A stretch of 64,000 bases of DNA, from positions 23,710,427-23,774,426 of the forward strand of contig OX442315.1 in NCBI GenBank assembly GCA_949358305.1, in the 5' to 3' direction. This stretch comes from Strigamia acuminata (lineage: Eukaryota > Arthropoda > Chilopoda > Geophilomorpha > Linotaeniidae). A program made the position numbers and the translations under genes. The first letter of the stretch is position 1. Every line of letters begins with the position of its first letter. The notes beneath the pieces are model-generated. The model had not been told where the DNA came from, did no database searches, and saw only the letters and a list, made by a program, of their open reading frames with translations. Below are positions 48,083 to 62,679 of this stretch, piece by piece.

Positions 48083-51000
48083 TTTAATTTAAGATCGTCT
48101 AGAAGCCCAAACGAGGTGACTTTCGTAAATACCAATCCGGCCCGTGCCAACGGTACCACCGCACCACCATGGTCTGTAGAATAAAATGGCCACACCATAC
48201 AGATAAGAAGAAAATGATGCTGTGTGCAACCGAGGGCGCTGCTACATCATTATTGATATTTTATTTGTTAGAACTACATCTTCCTTCTTAATTTGAAATT
48301 ATGAAGAAAAGAAAAGCTTTTTTGCTTGAAATGTTTTTATTCTATTTATATAAAATCACATCTTTTTAAACATTAATAACTTACTTAATTTCTAAGCATT
48401 TATCTTAGTAATTTTTTTTTCCAACTGAAAAATGAACTTATCAAATATAATAACTTTGTTTTCTTTGGGATATGTTTCTAGGATTTTCAAGCTGAGATCA
48501 GTATCATTTAAGGAATTGAATTCAGCCGTTTCTGGATTAAATTCAAATCAAGAAGAAAATAAAACGAAGAATGGGTCGCCTTACACGACGTGTATTAAAT
48601 TTTACAACCATTTGAAAAAGATTTATTAAATAAGATCAAAATTTGACAGACACGAAAAATCAACACACTGCCAGCTATTTTCAACTGGTATTTCACACTC
48701 TCCAGGAGAGCAGCGCCCACCGGTGAGTAAAATCTTTTTTTTCAAAAACATTCCCATGGAAGCTGCATGACCATTTATATTCTAACAGACCATGGTACAA
48801 CTGCTGCTCCACTCAAAATCCTCCTTTCGGGTATCTTTAAATCCCAATCAAGTTGATGACGTATTTCTTCAACCACTTTGCGTTAAAAGAAAACAACAAA
48901 AATAAGCCGGGTTTTTTTTTTAGACCAGACCGGTCAAAATGGTTGAAGTGTATGATGGGTAAGAACAATTGGGTCATCCAATGATGTCGTAGAAGCGGGG
49001 TGTTCGAAGATCAGTGACGTCAACGATGTTTACGCACTGTGTAGCGTGCATCAACCCGAGTTAAGAGAAAGCAGCATAGAATTCAGTCTCGCAAAAATTT
49101 CAAGGTTGATGGGCACGACAATAAGTTGACCAAAGCGATAACTTGAGGTATTTAATTGTCAAACGTGTTTTTTATTTTGTAATTATGCGATCTAACTGAG
49201 TGAGAAGCTCGGGACTCGTGTAAGCCTAAAAATCTCTGCTTTTGTTTGTTGATTGAAAACCTTCACTTGTTTCTATTGAATGTGTCTGAATGTGTTGATT
49301 TAGGTGAAATCGAATTTGAGAAATATTTTAAACGCTCGTGCGCTGGACGGGGGCCTAAATTTGGCCTTTGAATTTGATGGGCGCACAGTGCTGCACCAAG
49401 ATAGTTCGTGACTAAATTTCACGCGACAAAAAGTAAACATAGTGTATTTATATCAAATAATCTGTATACAGTCAACAAGAATGATGAAACAACTTGTATT
49501 TTTACTTCATAAACCGATATATTTTGTAAAAATTAATCAATATTTTAATTTATTTCGTGTATTTTAATTTTTCAAAGTTTTAACTAATAACCACGATGAT
49601 AGTAAATAAAATAAAAGATAATTAACCAATTAAATATTAATAATGAAATAAAATAAATCAATTGTTTGACCTTCAACTTAATTGAAATTTTATTTCGTTA
49701 TGAATTAAATTATATATTTTTTTCTTTTACTTTTTTGTGACATGTAGCATTGTAATTTAACACATCCTCAATTGATAAAGGGGGTCTTAATTTCTATAAA
49801 TACCATGCCAGCATAGGGTCAAAGGCCTTGTGTGTACGAAATTATCTTCATTATTTGCTTTGTACTCGGATTATATATATCTATATATTAAATTTAGGAA
49901 ATAAATGTTCTTTGGAGGAAGAAAATCTGTTGTTTTTGATGTATAAATTCGATTTGTCTTAACGTTTTTATAGAGTATTGATTTTATTCTAATGATGTAA
50001 TCCATTTTTATTTGCTTTCTTTTCAGAATTTTTGCGTAGAATTGTTGGTGTTAATGGTGATGAAACTGAAAAGAAGTCAGGTTAGACTGAATTTAATGTT
50101 GAAATTGGTTGAATTTGATGTTGAAGGACAGCATAAGAGAGGGAGGTTTTATGTAATAGCATTAAACACACAAAATTTGAAATTGATTGCTCAGATTTCG
50201 ACCTCCCACATTATAATCTAATTTAAAATAATTAATAACATGGCAACAGCAAACTTAATTTATCACCAGTCGCGTACCATAACTACCATGTACTAAAAAA
50301 TGAAACAGGATCTGTACACTTTTGATGGCAATTTGTGATAACATTCACTCATTCGAAAATTGTCGAGAAATAGAAATGGATGTCAAGTTCAACATTTTTT
50401 CCTGCATTATTTTTTTTGCTTTTTCGAAGATCAAATTATTCTAAAATGTTGAGAATTGTTCTTGTAAAGATATTGAAGTGAAATTTATTTTATTAAGAAA
50501 AAAATTTCATGTTATGGTTGGCCTTGCCATCACTTCGTGGTTATCGCAGCTGAAAAAGAAAAGTACAGACTCGTTACATTTCTTGTTTTTTCCAAGATAT
50601 ATAAATAGGTATGAGTATACGGTCGAGTTCCATGAACTGATACTGTCAGTGGAGGCTGAAATTGAAGGTTTATGAAAGAAAGAATAGTGTTTTGGGAATG
50701 TGTCATGGATTTCTTATTTTTATAATCTCAATTCCCAAGGTTGGGAAAGTCAAGGCTTCAATAAAAGTGGTTCGAAACCTCAATAAGAAATCGTGAGTTG
50801 TGACATTTTGATGACTAAGAAATGTCTTCTATCGAAGTTGGTTTAGTGATAATGATAAGAAACGAACTTAAGAACATTTGTTTATTGGGATGGTAAGGTA
50901 AAAATTCTTGTTAGTTTGGTCTTTGAAACAACAAATTCGCAAAAGATAAGGTACTTTATTGACATTTCAAGCCAATTTAAGTTTAACTGGCTTAAATGTA

Positions 51001-51246
51001 TTTGTATTTGAGAATTTCTGAGATGATTTACTGTTTATGGCGTAATGTACGTGGTATGGTAGGTCTTGGTATAGCCTTCAACTGTCTTGGAAACAAGCAA
51101 ATGCCATTGTAGCCAAGGTTGTTGCGAGAGAAAGGACGTAGTGTGAATCCTTTTATGGTAACTGTGAAAAGTGTAATAATTTTTTTTTCTCTTTGTATTT
51201 TTATCGTTTGCAGTTGTCGCTAGTTTCGGTCGTCGCCAAATGATGG
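48083..51246. other. Upstream region of RhoBTB, probably 5' UTR exons and long intron
   Basis: No coding exon is convincing. GC-richer patches with donor-like ends (CACCG then GTGAGT near 48721-48729; TTGAG then GTATTT near 49145-49152) may be non-coding first exons, and the acceptor TTTGCAG at about 51214 sits 33 bp before the RhoBTB start. An open frame at 48432-48629 is AT-biased and not similar to anything I know. Confidence 0.4.
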
Positions 51247-54200
51247 ATGAGCATGGATAACGAACAGCCTCATCAGGAGTTAGTTAAATGCGTGGTGGTA
51301 GGAGACACGGCAGTCGGCAAGACACGACTTATTTGTGCACGGGCATGCAATACTCAGGTGTCGTTAGGTCAGTTAATCAACACCCATATTCCCACCGTCT
51401 GGGCCATAGATCAGTATCGGATATACAAGGAGGTACGTTGGAAATAGAAACGTTTAATTTGTTTTGTGATCAATTTGTGAGTTTATGTTGAATTAAGTGG
51501 TGTTGTTAGTCTTTCAAACTACGCAAACAGTCAGCTCAGAATGTTTTGATTGTAAAGAGTTTCACAATTTTATCCAAAAATAACTCTTTACCAATGTAAA
51601 TACGTATGTCTTGGCTGAGTGTAATTTATTGTGCAGGTGCTGGAAAGGTCACGGGAGATCGTGGATGGCGTTGATGTATCGCTGCGTTTGTGGGATACGT
51701 TCGGAGATCATGATAAAGACAGACGATTTGCATATGGCAGGTAAATTATACTTCATTATGTTTATTTTAAATTGTTACCGGTATTTTATTTATTTATTTT
51801 AAGGTCTGATGTGGTGGTTTTATGCTTTTCACTCGCAAATCCAGTTTCGCTGCGCAACTGCAAGGTTATGTGGTATCCGGAAATTCGAAAGTTTTGTCCA
51901 CATACACCGATAATTCTAGTCGGATGCAAAAATGACCTTCGTTACATGTATATGGATGAGAAGTTCATTAGTTATTGCAAGGATAGAAGTCCGTTTGTAA
52001 GGTAATTCCGGTTTTAGTTGTCAAAATGTTCCGAGTTTGTGAATAGAAAATTTGGCAGGCAAATCCGAGAGTGCGATATACTCACGCCGGACCAAGGACG
52101 AGCCGTTGCTCGTGAAATCGGGGCCCCTTATTACGAAACAAGTGTCTTAACGACTTATGGTGTTCATGAAGTATTTGAAAATGTCATCCGAGCGGCATTA
52201 ATAGATAGACGGAAGCAACGTTTCTGGATGGCTAATTTGAAAAAAGTTCAACGTCCTCTAGTTCAAGTAAACACATATACCTTTATTGATTATTTATTAA
52301 TTTTTTTTTATTAATTTTATTGTATTAATTTTTTTAAAGCATCCTTTTTGTCCACCTAAACCTCCTTCGCCAGATATTGCAGTTCCCAATAGCATGTTCG
52401 ATGAAGATCTTTACAATCTATTGCAAACGCAGTGTCACACTGATGTGATTTTTACGCTTGGAAGTGTTGGATTTCCAGCTCACAAGTTTCTGCTATCTGC
52501 AGCGTCTCCCGTTATGAGGAAACTACTGACTATGGATCTGTCAGCTGACTTAAATATGACGCGGAGTTCGAGCGATTCTAGCATGGTAAATTAAATAAAA
52601 TGTTGAGCGTATATATATATATATAAAAAGTATATATATTTTGTATTTATTTTAAAATTGTTTTTAAGATGAGCACAAGCACGTTTGGTGATTCATCTTT
52701 AGGAAATTTTAATCCAGATACTGAGAATCTTCTATTAGAGGATTCTAGTACTGGAAAAACATGGGAACAACCCGTGACAGGCCGATCACGTTCTACATGC
52801 TTGCCTTGCGCTCCACATGCTGAAAAGCTTGGTGTTTATAAGGAACTCGGTCATCCTGCCTACTTAGCCATCCATCTTCAACAGGTAAGTGTTGATTTTA
52901 ATTGATTTTAATGGGATTTTAAGAACTTTTGATTTTTAGTGCGAAAGTTTGGATGCAAAAGGTAGAGTGATCTCAAGCATGCAAACTGTGATCACTATGA
53001 GTCGTACTATAAGTACATCAGCAATGCAGCTTTGTCTTCGTTTCTTGTACACTGGAATACTGGAAGTGCGGTCCTGTAACTTGGATGTAATTTACGCTGA
53101 ATTTTGTAAAATTTATTTTTAAAATTATTAAATGTAATTTTTGTTTTTTAAGGATGTGCGCCATGCTGCACAACTAATGGAATTAAGCGAATTGCAATTA
53201 TTCATTTCCAACATTCTCAATCGAGAGGAATTTCTGAACGTCGAGCTGCAGCAACAGTACAAGCGGAATTTGACGCAGAATTTAAAAAGCTTGTGTCTTG
53301 ACGGTGGTCTTTTCTCCGGTAAATGGATTTCGATTTAAACGCTTAGATTCGAGTCGATTTCTGCCATTTTCACTTTTATTAATGTTTGATTCGTATGTGC
53401 GACCATGCTGCGTATTGGTTTGATTTTTTTTTTATAATTATTATTTATTATTATTCTTATTATTTTTTATTTACCAAGGACTTTCCAGGATGTTGAATTA
53501 AAACGAAGGAAGTGTAAAATGGGGGGAGTTGTTAAGAGTTTAAAGGGGGGGGGCGAGGCTTAGAGCATTTACCTAAAGCGCAATGAATGTTTTGTAAACA
53601 GATGTGCTGTTCCAGTTGGATGATGGAACCCGATCAACTCATCGGCCGATGCTCATGTGCAGATGCGACGTGATGTATGCCATGTTCAGTGGAGACTTCA
53701 GAGAAAGCATGGCGAAAAAGGTTCTAGTCGAAGCAGCGAAAACGAAGGGGAAAAAACTGATTAAACTCTGTGTCTTTAGGTCCAGTTTCCCGGTGTTCGC
53801 ATGGAAGTATTCTACAAGTTGCTTATCTACCTGTACACGGATAATTGTCCACAAGTCTCCCTTGGCGATTGCGTTGAGGTTCTTGGTCTAGCCAATCGTC
53901 TTTGTTTACCAAGATTGATTTCACTTCTGGAAAAGCAAATTCTTTTCGAACTGACCAAGATTATAGTGACGGGCGGTGATATCACCGAAACCACGATTCA
54001 TCTTCTTGAAGCTTGCCAAGTAATTCTGATAAAAACAAACATTTATGCAGTTAATATTAATGTTACATGTACATCCTTTTAGATGCACAATGCTGATCAG
54101 TTAGCTGACTGGTGCATGAACCACATCGCCATCAATTATAATGAAATTTGCAAAAAGTCGCCCAAGCTGTTACGAAATCTGCATCCTGAGAATCAGGCTT

Positions 54201-54455
54201 ACCTTAATCGGCACCGCTGGCCACCCATTTGGTAGTTCGCAAACGGTGAAAGGTTCTATTGTCATTTCGTAACTGATTTGTTCGATCGCTAGGTACCTGA
54301 AGGAATATGACTACTACGAAAGATGCATGATGGATCGCGAGCGGGAGGAAAAGCCCCTCAAGATGCTCAAACGTCATCGCAACAACAGTGGGTGTCTCTG
54401 CTTCTCCAGTAAAAGTCGTCGTAATGAAGATAAGCAAAACTATTGTACCGTGTGA
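51247..54455 (+). CDS. RHOBTB: RhoBTB atypical Rho GTPase with tandem BTB domains
   Basis: RhoBTB proteins are atypical Rho GTPases that act as adaptors for cullin-3 ubiquitin ligases. Twelve exons from 51247-51432 to 54293-54455 total 2142 nt (713 aa; human RHOBTB2 727). GTPase domain: [77 protein letters not shown], and [11 protein letters not shown]. The G3 DTFGD instead of DTAGQ is a RhoBTB hallmark. BTB1 begins [19 protein letters not shown] and is interrupted by a variable insert before [18 protein letters not shown]2 begins [17 protein letters not shown]. The C-terminus has [15 protein letters not shown] and ends CCLCFSS-like basic residues. An ATG six bases downstream is an alternative start. 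Confidence 0.95.
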
Positions 54456-55000
54456 GAAAGATGTGAGCGATTTTAATCTGTTGTGTTTTCGCTTGGCTTT
54501 TGTTCAGTCTGTCGGGAGTTCATTATAAGTGGAATTAATGGAAAAAGCGAAAGCTCGTATTTGTACGCTCATTTTCCTTTTGACCGATCTCACTGCCGTT
54601 TCCTTAGGAGGGCTTGTTTACATTTTCCAGTCGTTAACAAGGAAAATGTGCTGGTTTTAATACTTTCCCTACTAGTGGACTGCAAATAGAGACGGACTGT
54701 AAAATTAGCCAAGGAATGTTAATTTTTTTTGTTGTAGTCTTATTATTTGTTTAATTTTTATTTGTTTATTATTTTCAGTTTCATTTGGTTAATAACAGTT
54801 TATATAAGTGCCAACTTGCACCGGATTATTTTACTGAAAAGTCCATTTCACTGTGATGTATATTTCTGAGAAACTTGTGCAATGAGATTATCGTCACATT
54901 TCAACTTTTTTATTTTTATTTTCTCGCATTCCATCGTGTAATGTTAGATTTTTAAATACATTTTGATAGCTGCTTAAAAACTACTAGACGTTTATTATCA

Positions 55001-55035
<35 letters not shown>

Positions 55036-55460
55036 TAAAACAACGAAACAAAATATTTTTTAATATGCGATCACGCTTGTTAAATGAGGGACAAAAACTT
55101 CGTGATAACTTTTTTAAGCAAACCACTTGTGATGGCGTACATTCTGCTTTAAACGAATGAAAAATTTCATTTTCTATTTGTATTAGTTAAATTTCTAATG
55201 ACACCACAAGTGACTTGCACTTACGAAGCAAGTAGGATAGACGATTAGCAAATTATTTATTGTTTTATACTTGACTGTTAAGTCGAAACAAGTGAATTTA
55301 TTATATTTGCATTTCAAAGGTTATGTCCACGTGTACTCTTGGCATTATTTTTTAACAGTTACTTGAAAAACCGAACTTACTTTGTATATGTACAATGTTT
55401 TTCTTTTTTAATTATGTACTATTTGAATGTTATTTTTTTAAATAAAACAATCGGTACTTT
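54456..55460 (+). other. Likely long 3' UTR of RhoBTB
   Basis: The sequence after the RhoBTB stop is non-coding and AT-rich, with an ATT microsatellite at about 55000-55036. A good AATAAA lies near 55441, which I take as the probable polyadenylation signal. This extent is inferred. Confidence 0.4.
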
Positions 55461-56312
55461 GATATTTATTAAGTTTATTGTTTTGTTTATTTAAAAAGCT
55501 AAAATAAAATATTTAATTTCAATGCTATTTTGTTACTTTGCTCTTTTGATTGTCTATGTAGCGTTAGCCATAATTTGTTTGGTTCATGTTTTACATTTGT
55601 GATTCTTTTCAACTATGTATCATATTCATGTCCTACAATGCAATTGATCAGTGTTTTCTCACAAACGTAATTTCTGTACTCCCGCCTCTCAGGCTTTAGA
55701 GAAAATCGCTTTTTTGAAGAAAATCACGTGTAATAAAATTTCCTTTTTCTACAGTTTATAAAGACTTTTAAACAGTTCCAAAAGGCGCTAGATTTTTTGC
55801 ATTGTATCTTCCATAGCGGCTATTAATTTTTAGGCTTTTTGCAATAAAATGTGATATAATCAATTTTAGTTACGTTTATTTATGAAATCGTTTCTTTAAA
55901 AAAATAATAATAATAAATAAAACAGATTTCTACCAAAACCATATCTGTATCCGAAACGAAACGAAACGTTTGTAATAAACATCAGTTATTTATTAAATTA
56001 TTTTTTTCTGTGTTTACACAAACTCCGTTCACTCACGTTATTCACGCGAGATTCGCATTCGGGCGAGTCCATTTAATTTTATAAGCGCAATAGCAGGCGT
56101 AGGGATAGGATGAGTTCGCAAGAGTTGGATACGAGGCAAGTTCCGCCGAGCTGCGTCACCCACGAAGATGAGTTATGCGATCATACAGTTTTTCTGAATA
56201 ACGTTAGAAAATTTGCATCGTACATCAGTTTCTCGCTTTCATTCTCAAACCTTCATCATATGGCGGAAATGACGTTGAAAAGAGTTTGAGTATCGGCCAC
56301 TTGGGAGGAAAA
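55461..56312. other. Intergenic, ADAM promoter region
   Basis: No gene. The 3' half is GC-richer (56020-56300), as expected for an upstream non-coding exon and promoter of the ADAM gene that follows. No TATA box is evident. Confidence 0.45.
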
Positions 56313-59300
56313 ATGGCAGCATCAGTGCGTTTGAGACAAGCTACGGAAATTTGTTTGGTGCTATTATTATTATTATTATTAATTGCAAGTTCCAGCTCGA
56401 GTAACCAAGGTGAGATAATTGTTGTCTATATCGATTAATCAGAGCGCTTTCCATTCACACTCACTAGAGATTGCATTTGTACACCGCGGCATTGAATCTG
56501 AATATTTTTTGGCTAGAAATTGTTGTGTCTCAGCCAAGGTAAACCTCGGCAGACCTTGGCCTGTATTTACTCTTGTCATAGCTTATTTCGATTTTCTCTC
56601 TCAATTTATACGTTTTTGTTGGTATGTTTTATTAATATAGCGGTGTAAAATCTAACTAATTCACTCATACAACACAATCGACGGAGAAACCAACGGGGTT
56701 TGTGTCGATTTATTTGTGTAAACACAAACACTTTTCGTTTTATTTACTAAAAGAAAATCCGAGTGTTTGGTGGCCACGCTTTGCTTTCACTTTGTTTTCT
56801 TTTCTTCTTTTTTAAATACTTTAATTGTTCTACGGAAGGAAAGTTGGAGAATGAGGTGTATGACATTTGCTGTAATTTTGTAATTAACTTTTTACAAGTC
56901 ACAGATAATTCACCTGTAGTAAAGCTAGCTCTTCATTCATGAGTCATTCATCTTAAACACTCGTGACTCAGCCTTGAAGGATGAGTGCAAGGATATATTT
57001 TTCTTTTTTCTTTTCCTTATAATTTTTTTTTTTTTTTTATAATTTTCTTGACCATCATAGAGGTGAACTTGTTTTTTTTTTCCTCATTGACACCATGTAA
57101 TAAACCTTTCACAAAAGTAAAAAAAAAAGTTTTAATAAAATGGTTAAGAAATGCATAATTTTCTTTGTCTGGAAGGACATTATTTGCAGAAAACATGGGG
57201 CTCCAGACTGCCCTCGACATAAAATCATATATTATTTGATATCTAATTTTTTGTTTTCGATAAATCTAAACGTTTGGGTTATATATGTGCGTCTGGGGAC
57301 TTGTGCTTGAGCCCAATTAGCCCATCTATAGATCTGTCTGTGGCAGAAACAAGAGCATTTTGTTGAAATTTCTAATCAAGCGGAGAGATGTGACTTCACT
57401 TATTTTTCTTCTTGGCTTGACTTATATTGCACCAAAAGAGGCCAGATGCTAGTAACGGCCTTTAATGAGACGCTGGGTACTTGACTCGAGAGGAAACTTG
57501 CAAGGTGCTAAACTTGAAAGTCTCTTGTGGCGAATCTATTGATAGTTTAGTTTACTTTTTACGGCTGAGTGGTTATTTGATATAGGAAAAGTTAATTTTA
57601 TTGTTTGCAAATGATCGGCATATTTTGGGAGGCAAATGTGTGACGAGAATAATCCAAGCTGCTTACAAGTGAAACTCATTTTTCAGGAAATGTAAAATGT
57701 AAAATCACTGCTGATGCATACCACATGTTATGACCACAAGACATGTGTGCGAGGGATGTGGTAGCGAGGTGTGGCTTCCTTGTGTCCAGTAATCGTGGAT
57801 TTAACTCAAAATTTTCAAACACTCTTCAGTTTACTTCACTGTGTAAACAAATCCTATTGGTTTTGCTGTTAATATTTACCTAAAGTATGATGGCTTGACA
57901 TTAGAAACAAGAATTGAGTGAGTTTTCAAGCGTATTTTTCGGTTTTTGACATTAAAAACATTTTTTTAAATTTTTTATTTTTATTTTTAATGTATTTTCA
58001 TGTTTTTACAAGTTTTATATATTTTTTTTCTTCTAGATTTTCAACATGCCTCTGAATTTCGGCGATATCAGCTGACGCAACCTTTTATGCTCCATGGTCG
58101 GTCTAAGAGGGATGTCTATACATTAACTCAGGTAATGTGATTTTTACTGGGTTAGGGTTTGTTTTATTAGTCACGAGGGGATTATTGAGGCTTGTCTGAA
58201 GTGTTTCCTGTTTAAAAAAAAAAAAGAAAAAATCTAAAGTGACCTCGTATTGTAAATATAAGAAGCTGTAAATCGCGTTTGTTGTCCGGTAATGTTTCAG
58301 TAAAGTCATCTTGCGAAGAGAGATTCTAACATTTCAGATTTTAATTAAGATGTTTGTTGGACCTTTACTGACCTCGACGAATACGTAAGATAAAAGGCAA
58401 TTGGCTCAGACATAACAGTCAAAACAGGAAAGATAATGAATGTTTGAAATTTTATTAGCGAGCACAGCACTGCAAAAGAATGATGTTGATTTATGGAGAA
58501 ATTTGTATGTTTTTAGTCTATTTCTATTGTTATGTTATGGTCAATGATTTTTAGCTGCTGGGGCCTCTGGTTTCCCATTTTGCTCGTTAAGTTTGATGGT
58601 AATTATTAAATATATCTTATTTACCATAGTACCCCACTTACAGCTGCATGCCGTTGGGCATGGGTTTATCATGTTTTTCTCGCTCAAAAAGTCTATACCG
58701 GCATGCTGGTATAAGTAAAAAGGCTGGTTTTTTGTTTTTTTGTTTAAAAAGAGTCCAGATGAATAATTATATTAAAATTTGGGCTTGAAATTTATGTTTT
58801 CTTGATATTCTGAAGATTACTACTAAATTTTTGGGAAAATTTATATAGACATTTAGGCCAATTTCTTGCATATTGGACATCAAAATATGCATTTTAAGCA
58901 TCTTTTGGCTCAAAATAAAAACTCGCTTACACCGGCACTACGTTAAAAATGGGATTTATCGGATGCCGGTAAAACTCGCACTACATAAGCGGGGTAATAC
59001 GGTAAGAGATTGCAAAGTTTCATTCAATGTCGATTGATTGACATATTTATTCGATAATTTGACGGAATGGATGGTATTCCGTGGTTTGACAGCTAAAACA
59101 AAATCTAATCCTCCGTGTATGTAAACATCTACTTCATTAAACCCGCTCGTTTGGTTGAAATATTCGTGAGAGCGTCTGAATTTCTCTAGTACGCATGCGC
59201 GATTAATATTGTTTTCTGGTTTGTGAGAGCGAGAGGTTTTCTGGTGGTTCAAATTGAAGATTATTACGTTTATAAATCTACGTAATAATTCGATTAAATA

Positions 59301-62300
59301 ATTACCACACAAATCTGCTTCCGATAAAAATGAATGAAATTATGCGTTTATTTTATTCATTTTGACGATTTGAATGTCGAAGCGAGTGATCATTTTTGGG
59401 CGCCATATTGATTTTCTAATCAAACTAGCAATGAATTTTTCGACACAGCGGCTTCTCTAAACACTTGCGGAATATAAACAGCTTTTCTTTCGAAAGTAAA
59501 TCCAAGTGGAAATACAATACACGCATCACAGCAAAACAAACATGCATGCCAATTTATAAGCAGATTTGTTTTTTGTCCAATTTGCTTTAATTAGAGACTT
59601 AAGACGAAGGCCGAATCTCTATGCAAATTGTTCGATTGTGTAATCGTCTTGTTTAATATACCAATATACGGTATTTTTTATTATAAACCTTATCTCTAGG
59701 TTGATGTGGATATCTGATTGAATTCAGTTCGGTGTAGCTAAGCATTTATCGACTTTCTAGAATTTGGAACTTGAAAAATTTTGTTAATAAAATAAAAAAA
59801 ATAAACTTTTTTTTTTTTTTTAAATTCTCCATGTTTGTTATGGTGTTTAAAGAGAATGTATACGTTTTAAATAGACGCGTAAGTAGTCGTGCGTGAATAA
59901 AAGGTTTTAGACGAATGCCTGAAAGGAGATTTTTGTAAAACACGTCTGCTTTGCTCTGCTCTCCTCTCCTTTATGATGTAGTAAGCAAACTGGATTATAA
60001 ATTAGAGAAACGTTCAATTAATAGCCGGCAAAGAGGCGTCAATGGCAATTAGTTGAAATTTATGCTTGTTGTAATCGCAAATGGAAAATGAATCCTCTGC
60101 CATCAGGCATTTGCGAGAGCGATATTTCGAGGACACAATACGATTTGTTAATAAATCCTTTTGTTTTTTGCAGGGCGGCCACTTAGACCAAGTGAAATTA
60201 GGATTTGATGCTTTTGGCAAAACTTTTTTATTAGATTTACATCAAAATAGGTAAGAAATTGATCGTTTTTCGTAAAAATGCCTCCATTAATCCGCTTTTA
60301 TGTTTATTTTAATGCGAGTATATGACCTTGGCATATAAAAGCAGTTGAGTTAAACAGCCTCGTTTTATCCGCCCCATCCGTCTTCTCCTCCTCCTCTTCT
60401 TCTTCTTCTCCACCGGCAACTTAATTCGTCTCATTAAAGGAGTTTTATTCTCGGTTGAGTTTCAAGGACTGTTGTGGCTACAGTACTTATCTGTAAAAAG
60501 AAAAAAACATGGTTTTAAAAAAAGAGATCAACAAATTGGACAAAGAAGATTTATCAAGTCGAGTTGCTCGAAAATATTTATTTATTTTTTATATTTTTTG
60601 ACGTTAAATAAGCTGCAATTACTGGCACATGTGTTTTTTTTTTTTAAATTGCGTAAAATAAAAAAGTTATTTGTAAGTTTCACAAGACATTTTAATTAGA
60701 CGACATAATGATAAAGTGTTTGCATCGTCGAGAAATTTCATATGAAATTGTCGGTTTGGGTGGAAATTAAAAAATAAAAATGACCAAAATTACAGGGTCG
60801 TGTACGTCCATTAACATGGTAAAAAAGCAATTTTCCGTCGCAAGTTTTTGGTGAGTGTCGTCATCATCTCGCGGAGCAATGAACACAAGTTTGACAAGTG
60901 GTGTACGTGTTCTGCAATTTGCAGACGTGTTTCTAGATAGAGAGATCTATTTGGAAACCTTTTACTAAGCTTCGTGTCAGGCAGAACATATTAAAGTCGA
61001 TAAGCCTCAAGTCCTTTGCCGATGAATTGAATTCATGTTGAGCTGTTTAAAGCTGAGATTTGCATTTCTCAATTTGCGCTTTTTCTCTACTTTTTTGTTC
61101 CCCAGCTGTTTAACGAGGTGAGATTATAGATTATTTTTAGACCTTGTCGTGCGATCGAACGAGATATTAGTGTCTTTAAAAAGAGTAGCGAAGGTATCGC
61201 TTTAATTTAGGCGCGAGGTGTTTTATGGATACTGATTCGATTGATTTCGTAATCCGTGTTCAGCGCGGACTTAATTAAATGTCGGGATTTTTATTTTTAT
61301 TTTGTTTTTTTAGAGATTTATTTCCAAGCTATTTTGTGGAAAAACATCAGCACAAAGGAAAAACTGTGATTCACAAACCTTATGAAAAGGTAAGCTATTA
61401 ACTGACACCCGGAAAAGTGCTAGAAAGTGTTGGAATCAGGGTTCACTGATTTTTTTTTTTTATTAATTTTTTTTCCCGTAAAATTTGTTCCAAATAAATT
61501 TTATTCTATTTTTTTATTTTTTTTTATTTTTATGTATTTGAATTTTTACAAATATTGGAAATTATTTTCTATTAGAATTCCAGCCACTGTTATTACCATG
61601 GCAAAATTGAAAATACACACGCTTCTTGGGCTGCTGTGAGCACGTGCAACGGCCTCAGGTGAGCAGGGTTCAGTCAATGTTATGATTGCTTTCACTATTC
61701 AAATTTGTAATGATTTAATCGAGTTTCGTTTTGTTTTGAATTTTTGGTCATTACACATCAAGCGTATATATTGATTTAAGTCGAGGAATTTTTAATTTTA
61801 ACTGGGACAACTTTAATGTCTTAAAGTCTTCCTTTTTAATGCATATTTATGGTTTAATCACAGATTTATGTTCTCCTAATTTCGCGTGTACTTGTCATTT
61901 TTATGTGAAAAAATGAAAGTGTAATGGCAATCAGAAAAAAGCGCGCCCTGGGATAAGTTTTTCTAATGTTGAATTGTTCTTTTTTTCTTTTTTTTTTGCC
62001 TCCTCCGAACTTTATTAGTGGAATTATTTTTGATGGAGTGGAAATGCATTTTATTGAAAGAATGGCCAACTCAACGGACAACCTCCACTACGTTTATAGG
62101 GAATCGGATATGAAACCACGAAACTTCAGCTGTGGTGAGTGGCAAATTATACTTGGAAATGAAAATGATGAGTTAACAAATGTGACTTTTGGTCAACTTG
62201 TAAATTGCTGCTATACCACGTGAAGAAGCGCTTGTAGTTATGTTATGTAAATGTTCGTCTAGTTGTATTAGTCTGTAATTAGTAAAATGAAATTAGTTTT

Positions 62301-62679
62301 ATTACGTAAAGACTAAGCTAATTACTCTAATTAGTGTAATTTGTTGCTTTTGGTTTAGTGCGATTAAAAGAGAATAGATAAAATGTCATCGGAGTGAGCT
62401 AGTAACATGCTTATACAGTATGAGTATTTTGCATGCATTTTTTAATGGTTAAGCTGCTAAGCACTGCTTGTTTGTTAGTAGCAGAAATTGGCCTCGTGCG
62501 CGCTGCTTTAATTAATGTCAAGTGCGCGCTGTGATCTTTTCTTCCATAATTCATTTCAAGATGAGCTCAAGCCACCCTGCTTGCAACTGATATAAGCACT
62601 TCTTTTTTTTTATTTTCATGTTGTAGGGTTTAAAGGATCTTCGACCCCAACAGACAGTTTTACTACTCGTCAAAGGAGG
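56313..62679 (+). CDS. ADAM metalloprotease, ADAM11/22/23 (mind-meld) type, propeptide exons only
   Basis: Seven exons are visible: 56313-56409, 58037-58131, 60174-60250, 61314-61389, 61576-61658, 62019-62134 and 62627-62679, giving 199 residues before the window ends. The first encodes a signal peptide with eight Leu from a TTA repeat. The propeptide reads DQVKLGFDAFGKTFLLDLHQ, DLFPSYFVEKHQHKGKT, HCYYHGKIENTHASWAAVST, CNGL and SGIIFDGVEMHFIERM, the classic ADAM prodomain pattern closest to ADAM22/23 and fly Mmd. NFSCG may be the cysteine switch, and exon 7 ends RQRR, a furin site just before the protease domain. The catalytic, disintegrin and membrane parts lie outside, so activity cannot be judged. 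Introns are far longer (up to about 2 kb) than in the other genes. Confidence 0.85.
58624..59002. mobile_element. MITE with pogo/Tc1-like termini in ADAM intron 2
   Basis: The 379-bp element is flanked by TA dinucleotides (58622-58623 and 59003-59004). Its ends CCATAGTACCCCACTTA and, in reverse complement, CCGTATTACCCCGCTTA match at 14 of 17 positions. The interior is non-coding. TA duplication plus TACCCCGCTTA-type ends fits Tc1/mariner-pogo derived MITEs. Confidence 0.7.

Noticed and set aside
48432-48629. 65-residue open frame with a hydrophobic start
   Set aside because: Strongly AT-biased composition, no similarity I can name and no splice or polyadenylation context.
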